From Parapristionchus giblindavisi (Eukaryota; Nematoda; Chromadorea; Rhabditida; Diplogasteridae), in assembly GCA_943737045.1 (NCBI GenBank), contig CALSFV010000469.1, positions 48,586 through 112,585 of the forward strand: a stretch of DNA of 64,000 nt, given 5' to 3'. Under the pieces are notes generated by a model. It made no database searches. It was not told the DNA's origin and worked only from the letters and a program-made list of their open reading frames with translations. Shown piece after piece: positions 36,988 to 48,700 of the stretch (positions are counted from its first letter, which is position 1; every line of letters begins with the position of its first letter). Made by a program: the position numbers and the translations under genes.

Positions 36988-37976
36988 ATTATAGTCTATC
37001 TCTTCTCTTTTCTATTCCCTTTAATATCATCTACCTCTATCATACCTATACGAGATGATATTAATCCTCCTATTATCCTAATCATCTTCCAATTATTGTA
37101 TATTATATCATAATGAGTTTGATCGAATAGTATCTAGATAGTAATGATATAGTCCTCTTGTACTTGTTCTCTTTCTCATCATTAACCGTGTTCTTCATTA
37201 TCTATTCGGGTAGTATCTATTCAATGATTCCAATGAATCCTTCTTCTATCATCTATTCTATTCATTCTATTCTATTGAATAGATATGGAATAGTAATTAT
37301 AGAATGATTCATTTGATCATTGTCTACACTAGCTCAATCGTCCATCTCTCATCCAATCCCTTCTTATACTCTTTCTCTCATTCTACATCACATGTATCTA
37401 TTACTACTACTTGTCTCTTATTGTTTCACCCTATCCTTCATACTGTATAATGAGATTATCGATTGATAGTGGTTATGATCTATTGTAGCAGCTTGTCTTA
37501 TCTTTATTCAGAAGTTACTCCTTTACTACACTCTCATATAGTCTGTCTTATCCTTTTCTTATTCGATTAATCCATTCATTCATTCATCTATAGATTGATT
37601 GAATATCCTTGTCCATGCCATCACATCAATCCATGTCTCTATCCTTAGTTGATTCAATCAATAGAAGATATATTCATTCATTTATTATACTCGTCTATCA
37701 TAAGAATACTAGAGATATAATCCATTAAATGAATGTATTCTAATGTACATTTGTCTCATCTCCATCTCCATCTATATCTTTCTACTCCTCTCTATATGCT
37801 CTATCTCCTTCTCTTATCTCGGGTTATCTTCCCCTTGTCACCACGATAAACTACTGTGTGTTCATATTGTTATCGATTGATTTGTGATCAATTCAGTCAT
37901 TGACTCTAATCATATCTATACTTCTTCTATACGCGATCATCGATTCATCTTTTCATTCTAAAGAATTCCATTGTAG
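36988..37976. other. intergenic, HAPSTR1 / IMP3
   Basis: About 1 kb, T-rich with many ATTCATTC and TATTC runs, between two genes in the same orientation. The 3' UTR of HAPSTR1 and the IMP3 promoter must lie here. No gene found. Confidence 0.5.
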
Positions 37977-39765
37977 ATGGTACGTAAACTGAAGTATAAT
38001 GAGCAGAAATTGCTCAAGAAGACTGACTTCATCACATGGGAGGTACGGTAGTTTTATATTTTGTTGTTACGGTAGTACTGTGGAAAATTCGATAAAATTG
38101 ATTAATTATAGGTAGACCAACAGGGAAAGCAGAACAAAGTGATGGCCAAATATGGAGTGTCAAAGAGGGAACAATATGCTACTTATAATACACTCGCCGA
38201 ACAAGTAAGAGATATGCAAATCCTACGTTTCGTTTTTGAAACATACCGTAATCTTACAAGGGAACGTTCCCAACTTGTCCTGGCCAATTGAGATGGCAAT
38301 AGCATGAATAGAATCAGTTTTCGATGCTGATTACGAATCCGCTTTCATACGTTGCCCAATCGAGCTGAGCTTCGAGAAAATCGATATTGAAATTCGTCTA
38401 GTTGATTCGGAAATTAGTCTGTATTTCTACAGAACCCTCCTAATGAGTTCATGAACTCATATATCAAATATCCAAACAACTGCTGTTGTGATTTAGTAAA
38501 TTAGGTAGATATTATGTGAATTTTCGAATCAATTAATCGAATTTCAATATCGATTTTCTCGAAGCTCTGCTCGATTGGGCAACGTATGAAAGCGGATTCG
38601 TAATCAGCATCGAAAACTGATTCTATTCATGCTATTGCCATATCATATGGCCAGGACAAGTTGGGATCGTTCCCTTGTTAGTTGTATGAAATAATATTGA
38701 TTAAAGGCCCGAACATTAGCGAATAAACTGAAGGATCTACCACCAAATGATCAATATCGAATTAGAAAATCTCGAGAATTAATTGGAAAATTATATTCAA
38801 TGGGAATAATTGCATCTGCTGATACACTGGAAAGAGTTGCACAGGTATCTATCCAATAGTATTATTGTTTATACTTTGCAATATTTTATTAAGATTATCT
38901 AATTGGGTTACAGTAAATTTATAATCACTCGACATTTTCAAAACTTGCTAGATTGGATTGTTCATACTAGATTAAATAGATCTATCACAAAAGATATTCC
39001 GTGTCAGATTAGGAAGGTTCCGTGCGTCACTTCTAGATTTTCGATGATACTTGCTAGATTAGCTACATTCTCTAGGTTGTGATATCGATAGACAATACCT
39101 GAATGTATTGTATTAGATAGATTAGTCTTGTCCTTATTGAGTCATATGAATATATTGAAGATAAGTGGAGCATCATTCGCTCGTCGTCGTCTTCCAGTTG
39201 TTATGAAGAGAAGTGGAATGGTACAGAATGTACAACAGGCTAATGATTATGTTGAACAGGTACATCTTACCCTATTAGTCACTCCTATCAAAAAGGGACT
39301 GTATATGTTAGAGACTCTTTGATTTATATTCATTCTTATTCTATTATACTTACTCGCAATAAGTTGATAAAAATGGGACAGACAAGCATTTGTTGTGGTC
39401 ATGTGGAAATAGTGTATAATTGCTCTTATCAGGGTCATGTTCGTGTTGGAATCAATCTGGTCACTGATCCAGCATTTCTTGTTACAAGAAATCTCGAGGT
39501 TAGTTATTTACCTTGTTCATTTTATTTATCATAATCAAAAAAGAAAGGAAAACTGTTTTTGAACACTCATTCAATTTTTTCCTTGTATTTTCTATTGCAT
39601 TATTCTAGAACATGACACTATCAGCAATCAAAAATAAAATGAAAGCATTGATTATTACAGTATTAATTATTATTACAGGACTCGATAACATGGACTCGTG
39701 GTAGTAAGATTCGTCAACATGTTCTTGATTATAATAATGCTCGAGATGATTTTGATCTTGCTTAG
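37977..39765 (+). CDS. IMP3: IMP3, U3 snoRNP / SSU processome protein
   Basis: Six exons give about 183 residues. The N-terminus MVRKLKYNEQKLLKKTDFI, the middle SGASFARRRLPVVM, the S4 RNA-binding segment EQGHVRVGINLVTDPAFLV and the end DYNNARDDFDLA are all diagnostic of IMP3. The protein bridges U3 snoRNA and the 5' external spacer of pre-rRNA in the nucleolus, helping early 18S processing. The ATG directly follows ATTGTAG, an acceptor-like end, as in NIP7. Intron 2 contains a 421-bp fold-back element, and intron 3 (about 38845-39160) is also long for this genome. Confidence 0.96.
38257..38677. mobile_element. fold-back MITE, TIR CAAGGGAACG, TSD TTA
   Basis: Arms of about 170 bp are nearly perfect (for example GCTGATTACGAATCCGCTTT and its complement). 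They are flanked by TTA (38254-38256 and 38678-38680). The first bases CAAGGGAA are identical to those of the element at 6687-7103, so the two belong to one family with different interiors. It lies in IMP3 intron 2. Confidence 0.9.
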
Positions 39766-40036
39766 ACTATTCCTTCTCTATTCCATTTTATTCTTATCAA
39801 ACGGGTCTTTCATTTGTTATTGTTGTTAAATTTGAAGTTCTTGTTTAGATGTCTTATCCCTATTGTTACATTTGTTATTTGATTATTCTTATCTTGTTTT
39901 CATTATGACAAATGAATTTTGTACTTCAACTTAACGCAAAAAATCACAACGAGATTTGGGATATCTAAGGGAAAATGGATGAATGAATAGACGATGGGTT
40001 GGTCAATAATAGAGGATATGAGTCGTATCGATTACT

Positions 40037-40880
40037 TCAACATTTCTTTCCATGTGAAAATGGTCTTGAAGGGGATGATAAACAGATTCCTTTTCCTTTG
40101 AGGAATAATGACGATAACATGAAATCTATCCCATCCCATCGGAGATTCTAAGATAGAGAGATTGAGTTATCGATTGGACTGTTCTACTTACAACTATTCC
40201 ATCATAGAGTAGATATATATTATTTGAATTATAATGAAGAGTGAATGCTGGTGCTCCTTCCCATTCTTCAAAATGGATATAAGGTAGATCAAGAACTTTA
40301 GAATTAATAGATACTGTAGCCTCCTATAACAATACAGTATATCGTACGATATTGATTATTTGCAACTACTGACTCCATCGATTGAATCGAATTGAAGAGT
40401 CACACGAGATGAATTCTTTTGTAGAGTAAGATACAATGAATGATGATTCGATTTGGATATCCTCATAATCATTGTCATACTAAATATACAATATAATGTT
40501 AACTAATTAGTTTCATTTTCTAAAAAATGAAAAAGAATAATGATAATACAAATAGTGTTCATACCCAATATGTGATAATAGATAGTAATTACAATCATTA
40601 TGCATCCGTATTGAATCTCCAACTCCTCTTAATATTCCATCTTTTGAATAACAAAATAATCTTTGATTCTCCATTAATGGTTCACAATTCAATCGACCAT
40701 TTACACACATACAATTCGCATTTCTTGATCTCCATTGCGTACCATTCTGAATCAATTAATCAATAATCTATCGTATTCTAGATCTACAGTATCTCACTCT
40801 TCTTATCTCAAGTTTACCATTGTTATCCACTTTACAAGTTGAATGACAACATTGAGAAGAGAATGGGGAAGGAAAAAATG
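40037..40880 (-). CDS. partial Cys-rich, VWD-like secreted protein gene
   Basis: Exons on the minus strand read, in order: RHVCSFFPSPFSSQCCHSTC (near 40880-40805); a VWC-like part with WRSRNANCMCVNGRLNCEPL; SYSTKEFISCDSS (about 40480-40380); ATVSINSKVLDLPYIHFEEW with NIYLLYDGIV (40325-40190); and a last exon with RWDGIDFMLSSLF, stopping at TCA 40037-40039. The beta-strand pattern of the last two exons resembles a von Willebrand type D domain. No start codon or signal peptide is found. The 5' end abuts the GC-rich terminus of the large transposon at about 40942, so the gene may have been truncated by that insertion or may continue beyond it. Family call is tentative. Confidence 0.5.
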
Positions 40881-40941
40881 AACATACATGGCGTCTTTAA
40901 TTATTGATTCATTATATGTATAATAAATCAATCAATATCTC

Positions 40942-41190
40942 ACTTGCTCCCGTTTTTGGATGGTCGAAAAGCGTGAGAAATGCGGGAGCCCAACGGGTGA
41001 TAAAGCGCCCGCGGATGATTCGAGGGTGATATGCGGGCGATCGAGCGACCGCGGGCGATCGGCGGGTGAGATTTGTGACTCCGATCGCCCGCGGGCGAAA
41101 CGAACGGTTCGACCGCGGCACATCTTAGGGGAGGAGCGTCCGCGGACGATAGTGGGAATAGCGCCGGAGAGGGAGCCGGGAAATAGAAAT
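40942..41190 (+). repeat. left subterminal GC-rich repeat array
   Basis: Multiple GCGGGCGATCG, CCGCGGGCGA and CGGGTGA motifs occur in both orientations within about 240 bp. They stand out sharply from the AT-rich surroundings. Comparable to transposase-binding subterminal motifs of EnSpm elements. Confidence 0.8.
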
Positions 41191-41766
41191 TCCGTGGTGT
41201 GGTAGAGGAGCTGAAGCCTAATATTTGAATTTTCGAAGTGCGGTTGAATTTTAATTTAGATTAGTCGTTTTACTTATTTTATTGTAGTATATTGAGGTTG
41301 TTTGAAATGTTAAATTAATGACCTGTGTGTGCGTCTAGAGTTAGAGTTGTTTTGGGGCCATATTGTCTATCTGCTGTTGTTCCGTGAGCATGTCTTGTTG
41401 TTTATGCGTATTTTTCTTTAATTTTTTACCTGCACCTGCCCGGTTTAAATATTAATGTTCGTATTTCAGTGGGTTCGAGACACTCGTATCGGTCGTTCTG
41501 CAGGCAGGCGTACATTGACTGGTTCAGGTAAATATTTTATTTACTTATCCACTTTTATGTTTCATCTTTATTCATTTATCTGTACCATTCTAATTATGCT
41601 TACCGATTGTGCTGCGGCGCTCATTTATTCTTTTATTACTATTCTTATTACTATTATTACTATTCTTATTATTTTTATTTATAATTATTCTCCTTTTCCT
41701 CCTTGTTTCTTCTTCTCATCCTTCTCCGTCTTCTTCTTTCCCTTGCTTTTCTTCTTCTTCTTCTTC

Positions 41767-41810
<44 letters not shown>

Positions 41811-42400
41811 TTATTTCTTGCTTGATTTCCTCCTCCTCCGCCCGCTTATTCACGCTGCGATTTCACTTCTTGCATTATTAGGGATTGTATATTGGAGTGA
41901 TTATTACGCGTTTAGACTAAGCTGCGTAGGTTGGGCATTGTAATTAGTTGATTGCCGTTGTTTCGCGAATTTTGTTGGATGATATTGAGTTTGCTATTAA
42001 ATTTAATTAAATCATGCGCGATTTTCATAACGTTTTTCTAAGTGTTGGTTTAGATTCATATTTTGTAGCTATTGCTTTTACTATTGTCGTTTCATCTTGT
42101 TGTCTTGTGTATTATCCTTACATTTTTTAGTGAGCCCTCGCACGTGATCGACGTTGTGACCGTAAGGTCATAGCTGTAGCAGTCAAGTAGCGTGGGAGTG
42201 AATCTCGGTAGATATTTCGATAATCATTATGATAAATTTTTATTTGTCATTTCTATTTTTGTATCTTTCATCTTTCTTTATCTTTACATTTATCTTTATC
42301 CTGCTAATCAATCACTCTGCTACTTTCTATTTCTTTCTTTGATATTCCTTGTGTATGATATTAAACAGGTGTATCATATTAAACAGTATTATCTTTTCAG
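41191..42400. other. 5' region of the transposon, no resolved gene
   Basis: A possible exon at about 41470-41528 (acceptor TATTTCAG, donor GTAAAT, coding potential WVRDTRIGRSAGRR) does not connect in frame to the next exon. The remainder is AT-rich, with pyrimidine-rich and (TTA)n stretches. The transposase promoter and first exon should lie here. Confidence 0.4.
41763..41813. repeat. (TTA)n microsatellite
   Basis: About 16 TTA/ATT triplets in a row, preceded by a (TTC)n stretch. Confidence 0.95.
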
Positions 42401-42706
42401 TTCACGCGAAGGCCTATTCAAGCATTTGAATCAACGTTTGGTCGAGCGGCTACAACAGGTAGATATTTGGAAAATTATAATTTATTATTGTTATTGCTAT
42501 AAGCTTTCATATCTCTTGCCTGATTTCCATTTTGTTTTACTGCCGCTCTCTATCATGCATGCGACGCTTTTATCTTATTTATTCAGTGATTCCTCCTCCT
42601 CCTCCTCCTCCTTCTTCTTCTTCTTCTTCTTCTTCTTCTTCTTCTTCTTCTTCTTCTTCTTCTTCTTCTTCTTCTTCTTCTTCTTCTTCTTCTTCTTCTT
42701 CTTCTT

Positions 42707-42737
<31 letters not shown>

Positions 42738-45700
42738 TTATTATTATTATTTGATTCATTCATCCTTTCATTCCGTTCCATTCATTTATTCATTCATTCA
42801 GTCATTCTTTGATCATTTCATTCATTTATTCATTCATTCATTCATTCAGTCATTCCGTTCCATTCATTCATTCATTCCATTTCATTCATTCCATTTCATT
42901 CATTCCATTTCATTCATTCCATTTCATTCATTCCATTTCATTCATTCCATTTCTTTCATTCCATTTCTTTCATTCCATTTCATTCATTCCTTCATTCATT
43001 CATTGATTCATTCCGTTCCATTCATTCATTTATTCATTCATTCATTCAGTCAGTCAGTCATTCTTTGATCCTTTCATTCATTCATTCATTCCTTCATTTA
43101 TTCATTCATTCATTCATTCCTTCATTGATTCATCCATTCATTCATTCATTCAGTCATTCTTTGATCCTTTCATCCATTCATTCATTGATTCATTGCTTCA
43201 TTCCGTTCCATTTTATTCATTCTTTCATTGATTCATCCATTCCATTTTATTCATTCCATTTCATTCATTCATTTATTCATTCATTCATTCATTCATTCCA
43301 TTTTATTCATTCTTTCATCGATTCATCCATTCATTTACTCATTCATTCATTCATCCTTTCATCCATTCATTCATTCCATTTCATTCATTCCTTCATTGAT
43401 TCATCCATTCATTCCTTCATTCATTCATTCATTCATTCATTCATTCATTCATTCATTCATCCATTCATTCATTCATTCATCCATTCATTCATTCCATTTC
43501 ATTCATTCCTTCATTGATTCATCCATTCATTCATTCATTCATTCATTCATTCATTCATTCATTCATCCATTCATTCATTCCATTTCATTCATTCCTTCAT
43601 TCATTCAGATCACGTGAGTGTCGATTATCGTCTATCCTTCCCATATTGTCATCAATGTTTCCCTCTGGTTTGTGTTTAATTTTAATACATTCTATCTCTT
43701 TTCGCGTATTCAGTATTGTATTTGAGGAAGTAGCAAACAAGTCATGTTTTATTTCATAAGCAAATAATAAACCAATTTTAAAATTTTAAAAACAAAAGTA
43801 AGTGATAATAAATTGCAGGAGGCTCTGTGTGCAAGTGCGGCGACTCCTTTCTTCATGCAATAGATTGTGATCGTACAGGTACTGTGTTTAACTTACGGTA
43901 TTGTTACTGTAACAATTAAAAATTGATTTATTCAGAATCTACACGAAAGGAAGGCGACCCGCCTACGAACACAAAGAGACGACGATTAGTAGGAGATGAA
44001 TTGGATCGAGTACACGGTGAGTCCTTTGTTTCTCGCTAAATTATAAACTTGATCTATCGCTTATATTTTTATACAATATCCTGTTTCAATTACGTCAGTA
44101 CGCTTGTTGTGTACAAAAATCAGAGTTAAAGAACTAAAATTAATTCGATATGAGCATTTTTATGGTAAAGCCAATCAACATTTCACTTTTCACAATTTGA
44201 GTTCACGCTATTTACATATCCGGGGCCGGTTGGACCCCATGTTTGTTATGTTTTCCGTTACTGTAATCCCAAAATTCTCGCTCGGTTTACAGCGGCTTTA
44301 CATCCTTTCGCCTAACAACACGTTGTCAACAACGTATGTGGATACGATCCTTTTGAGATCGCGCATGACCTAATCACAGTTGATCACTATACCACAACAA
44401 AATAAAATGCAATTTGACCAACTACCGTAACCCACCTGTAGTACCCCTGTCATTTACGACTATTATTACCAATATAATTGCAACTTGGTTGACAATTGTT
44501 GCCATCTCGGCGGCAGTGATGCCGTTTGATCGTAAAACAACCGGCAAGATCCGGGAAAATTTGTAGTTTTATCGGTCATAGCCGGACAACAGCCGGATGT
44601 ACCGAACCGATTTATTCTTTTCCTTAATTAGTTCTTTTCATTGTATTTCCTATTTCTTGCTTTTGAGTCTATAGAATTCAGATGCAGTGCATAATTTTAT
44701 GATTTGCATAATTATTTTAACCCTCGCAATTTATTGCGGACCGATTTTTCCCAGGCTTCAAGCCATTTTTTTCAGCGAATATTTATTTAATTCGTTAATT
44801 GCATAATTAAACGATTAAATTCAGCAAATGCGTTGACATTTTCATAATTCACGCAAGAAGATTGGCAAAATATTTCTGAGTGATTATGTCGGTGTATTTT
44901 CGCGATGTATGATAAATAAATAAAAACAAATCGTTATGGGTCGTAACATTTGTGTTACGCGCCAGCGCCCTGCAACAATAAAAGAAACCCTGAAAGGCAA
45001 TAGTGACAAGGTTAGAAGGTACCGTAACCATCAATAACCATCGATCAACAATTGTTGACTACCATTTTATATCCGATCAGGGTTTTCCACTCGAGACCCT
45101 GTATATTCCAAAATGTACGCCGACGCCGACGGAGCGAAATGTAACACATTGCGCACTTATGGCGCAGGCGCGTAACACAAATGTAACGTCGCATTAAAGG
45201 TTTCTCTGCCTTGAACTTTATTTTACCTTCTATTACAGAAGAGCAAGCGAGTTCGCGGCTGTCCGATGGCGACTACAGCAGGCAGTCGTCTAGTAGTGGT
45301 TAGCAAAATTCCATTTTATTTTTTTTTAATTCCAACTATTAACCACTGTTAGCGTACACATTGTGCGATGCTTAATGTACAATGTTCATATGTTCATTTC
45401 TGTATGCTTGTTGGTGTTTTAAGCAGTTTTGTTGTAGATCTGTCCATCGGGAATGGAGATGAAGAGGAAGAGGAAGAGGAGGAGGTGGCGACGGAGGAGG
45501 AGGAGGAAGAGGAGGAGGAGGAGGAGGAAGAAGAAGTTCCCAAGGGTAGGAAAAAATGGTTTTCCAAATTTTCTTATCTATTGTCTATTTTAGATCCGAT
45601 GAGGATAGGTGACAGATTAACCATAGACGCTTCCAACTTCGCTCACTTTGGGTGGTCTGCTTCCGAATATGAAGCTACGCAGCTCACGCATCCTGTACCA

Positions 45701-48700
45701 TTGACATACAGAGACCTCGATCGTCACTGTCGGTTGAAGTTCAAGTGTGCTGGATTTGAAGAAAAGCACTATTGTGCGGGATGTTCATCTCCACGTTCTT
45801 CATCTACTTCGCCGTGTCCGCTAGCATGCGCGTATGTAGAATTACGTTTTCCCTCAACCAAAGTGTGTACTTTCAGCAGTCCTGAACTCATGAGCCTCTC
45901 GTATACTCCATTCAATGCCATGTATGAAGAAGTGCTGAAAAGAACCGCTGCATTGATTGTTGAGGAACATCGTCGTGTGCATGCAAGGTAGGTGGCGTAG
46001 TACTATTAAAACGCCTTCTCCGTAAGAGCGGCGGGGCATGGCACAATGTTTCAAAATCATCCTAGGTGATCCATATTTCATGATTGGAGTACCTAGGGGA
46101 CATTTTCCCCAAAAAATGATCCAAATTATTGATTTTTGATATTCTAAAAGTCGAAAAATCGAAATGTGATTTCCATGACATGTTGTATACCATTCGATAG
46201 AGCATCGAAAGATACATAATAATCCCAAGATTCATGAGTTTTCATAGCACCGTGTTCGAGAAATATGAAATTTTCCGAATTTCATGAATGGCTGGTAGCT
46301 GGTCCAAATAAGTGTGATATTCGGGTAGCACATCCATTGTTACCCAACATGAAAAATCCAGGCCCTGGAAATAATGGTGTAAGTCATGAGATCAGAGCGA
46401 CAAAAATTGGCCAAAATCTGGAAAATTTCATATTTCTCGAACACAGTGCTATGAAAACTCATGAAACTCATGGGATTATTATGTATCTTTCGATGCTCTA
46501 TCGAATGGCATACAACAAGCCATGGTTTCTGATTGTTTGAAACTAATATCATGGTGCTATGCCCCCCACAGTTCTCCTTCGGTTGCCGGATTTTCACATC
46601 CTTTTCGTCATTCCTATATTCTTTTCAGGAACGCTTCATTGATCGCTTGTTACACCGTGCCTAGTGATCTCTCGGATTGTACCGCGTTTTCGAACGCGAT
46701 GGAGTCAGCGGTGGAATTCGACAGTGGTATCATCAAGACACCTCTTCTGTGCAATACGGACGGAACTCACAAGGTCGGCCTCGGGTAGGATAATTTTTGA
46801 TGTAGTAATGGGATTTAATTTTAAAATAAAAATGCTTCAGCAAGGCAGTTTGGCCTGTCTTTTTCTCGATCGCCTCTTTGCCTATGCAAACACGAGCTAG
46901 AGCTTGCAATGTGGTCTTTTGTAGACTAGGGACTCTGAGCAGTGCATTCAGCACTGCGTCGTGCAACATCTTAATCCAAGGTAAATGCTTATTGTTGTAG
47001 CCTTGTTGCGTCACCGAAATATTTGGGATGTACAGGGTTTGTAGGGCATTCACTTGGCACCAGCACACTGCAGAGGTCCCATTGACCGTCCGATCATAAG
47101 GTCGCAGTTACATAATGCAAATGCTTTAGGCTTGAAGGCTGAAATAGATGATTGTGCAGTACGTATTCATGTGGCAGATAGAGTGTTCTCGTTTCATCCT
47201 GTCCTCATGGGATCAATTCTCGATAAACAGGTAATCAAATTTACCTTTAATTCCAATATATTGAATTATGACACATTCAGGCACTGCATAAGGCCTACGA
47301 CTTATCACTATGGAATGCGAAGACTGGATCACACTCGTGCAATCTGTGTCTCGTTTCCGCGATCCGAGTTGGAACGAGAACGATCTTCCCCCTGAATCTC
47401 GGTTCAGGTAAGTGAGGTTTATTTTTGTTCTATCACTTTGGCATCCTCTCATTGAATGATCCACAGGTGCGCGGTCGAGAGGTGACGTAATCGTTTCGGC
47501 TCGTGCTTCGAAACACGGTCTTGGAAGTGAGTTCGAAAGTTCTTTAACGACCATTACCTTGATCCCAATATATCAAGGTTTGACGGAGTTTCAAAGGTTG
47601 ATCCCCATGACCGAGGCTGCCTGCGACATTCTACATGATGAGGAATTGGGATATTGCAGAGATTTGGTTCACAGTAAGTATTTGTTACAAATATGTCTAA
47701 ATATTATTCCTTCTCGTTTAGGTCTTCTGGGTAAGAAGTCCAGCCGTCCGCTCTCGCAACTGCAGCTGAAGCCAGGATCAATCAAACTGATTGATGATGC
47801 AGTTGCCCGAGCGCGCCTTCCTTCTTCTTCTCTCCATCGCCTGTGCACACCCTCTTCTGTTGGCTCTCGGACAATGAGTGGTATAGAGTATTTACAGGTT
47901 TGAATAATTGGCGGCTTAACTGTGTGCTAACAATTTACTACATTTCAAGTTCATGCTTCTAATCGCCCCCCCTGTTGCCTATTCTCAGCTGTTCAACGAC
48001 GACAGAGTGTCTGCCTGCACTCTGTTATTATGCGTGAGGCTCATAATCATCGGTTGGTGCATTTACAGTATTGTACAAAATTCCAATACTTGCAGGTGAC
48101 CCCGACAAGTACGTGAGATTCGGTCGATTGCTCGACGACGTTGTTGCGGCGCTAAAGGAGATGTGGACTGATTCGTTTGGCGAGAGTTCACTCAATTTGA
48201 AATGCCACGTTAGTTTTGTAATTGTTTATGTTAATATTCGTATGAGTCTTATTTAACCGTGGTTTTTGAACTTCTTGGTCTTCTGCCAAAGTGCGGGCAA
48301 CGGCTTGATTCCTTCCTCGAAACACGAAAATGTTCGGCATTTCTCAAATGGCGGGGGATTGGACTGACTGATATCAAGGGAAGTGAGAGAGGGGCTATTG
48401 TGCAGTATCAATAAAGCCGAACTAAAAAGATTCACCGTTAATTCTAGCTCAACCTAATAGCTAAGAGAACTCTTGCAGTCCTTCCTCATGCACTCAACTT
48501 CCAACTCCATTTCTCCGCCTTTCGCATCTTCCTCAAGCATGTTCGAGGCACTCAATCATATTATCAAGAAGGGTCCGGTGACAACAACACATGTGTCAGC
48601 TATTCATCGGAGGTGAATTCATGAAAAGTATTTGCAAACAAACGATGTTTATCAGATCCATTCTTCTATCGTCCCTCACGGAGGATTTGGAGGTGATTGC

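Noticed and set aside
40912..41205. Arg/Pro/Gly-rich frames in the GC-rich block
   Set aside because: Open on both strands because of high GC; the block is better explained as a subterminal repeat array.
41470..41528. First exon of the transposase (WVRDTRIGRSAGRR)
   Set aside because: Good splice sites, but it does not join the next exon in an open frame; left as unresolved, not included in the gene.
42192..43617. Long open frames of poly-Phe, poly-Ser, poly-Lys and His-Ser-Phe-Ile
   Set aside because: They are translations of (TTC)n and (ATTC)n simple repeats, open on several frames and both strands, with no other coding signal.
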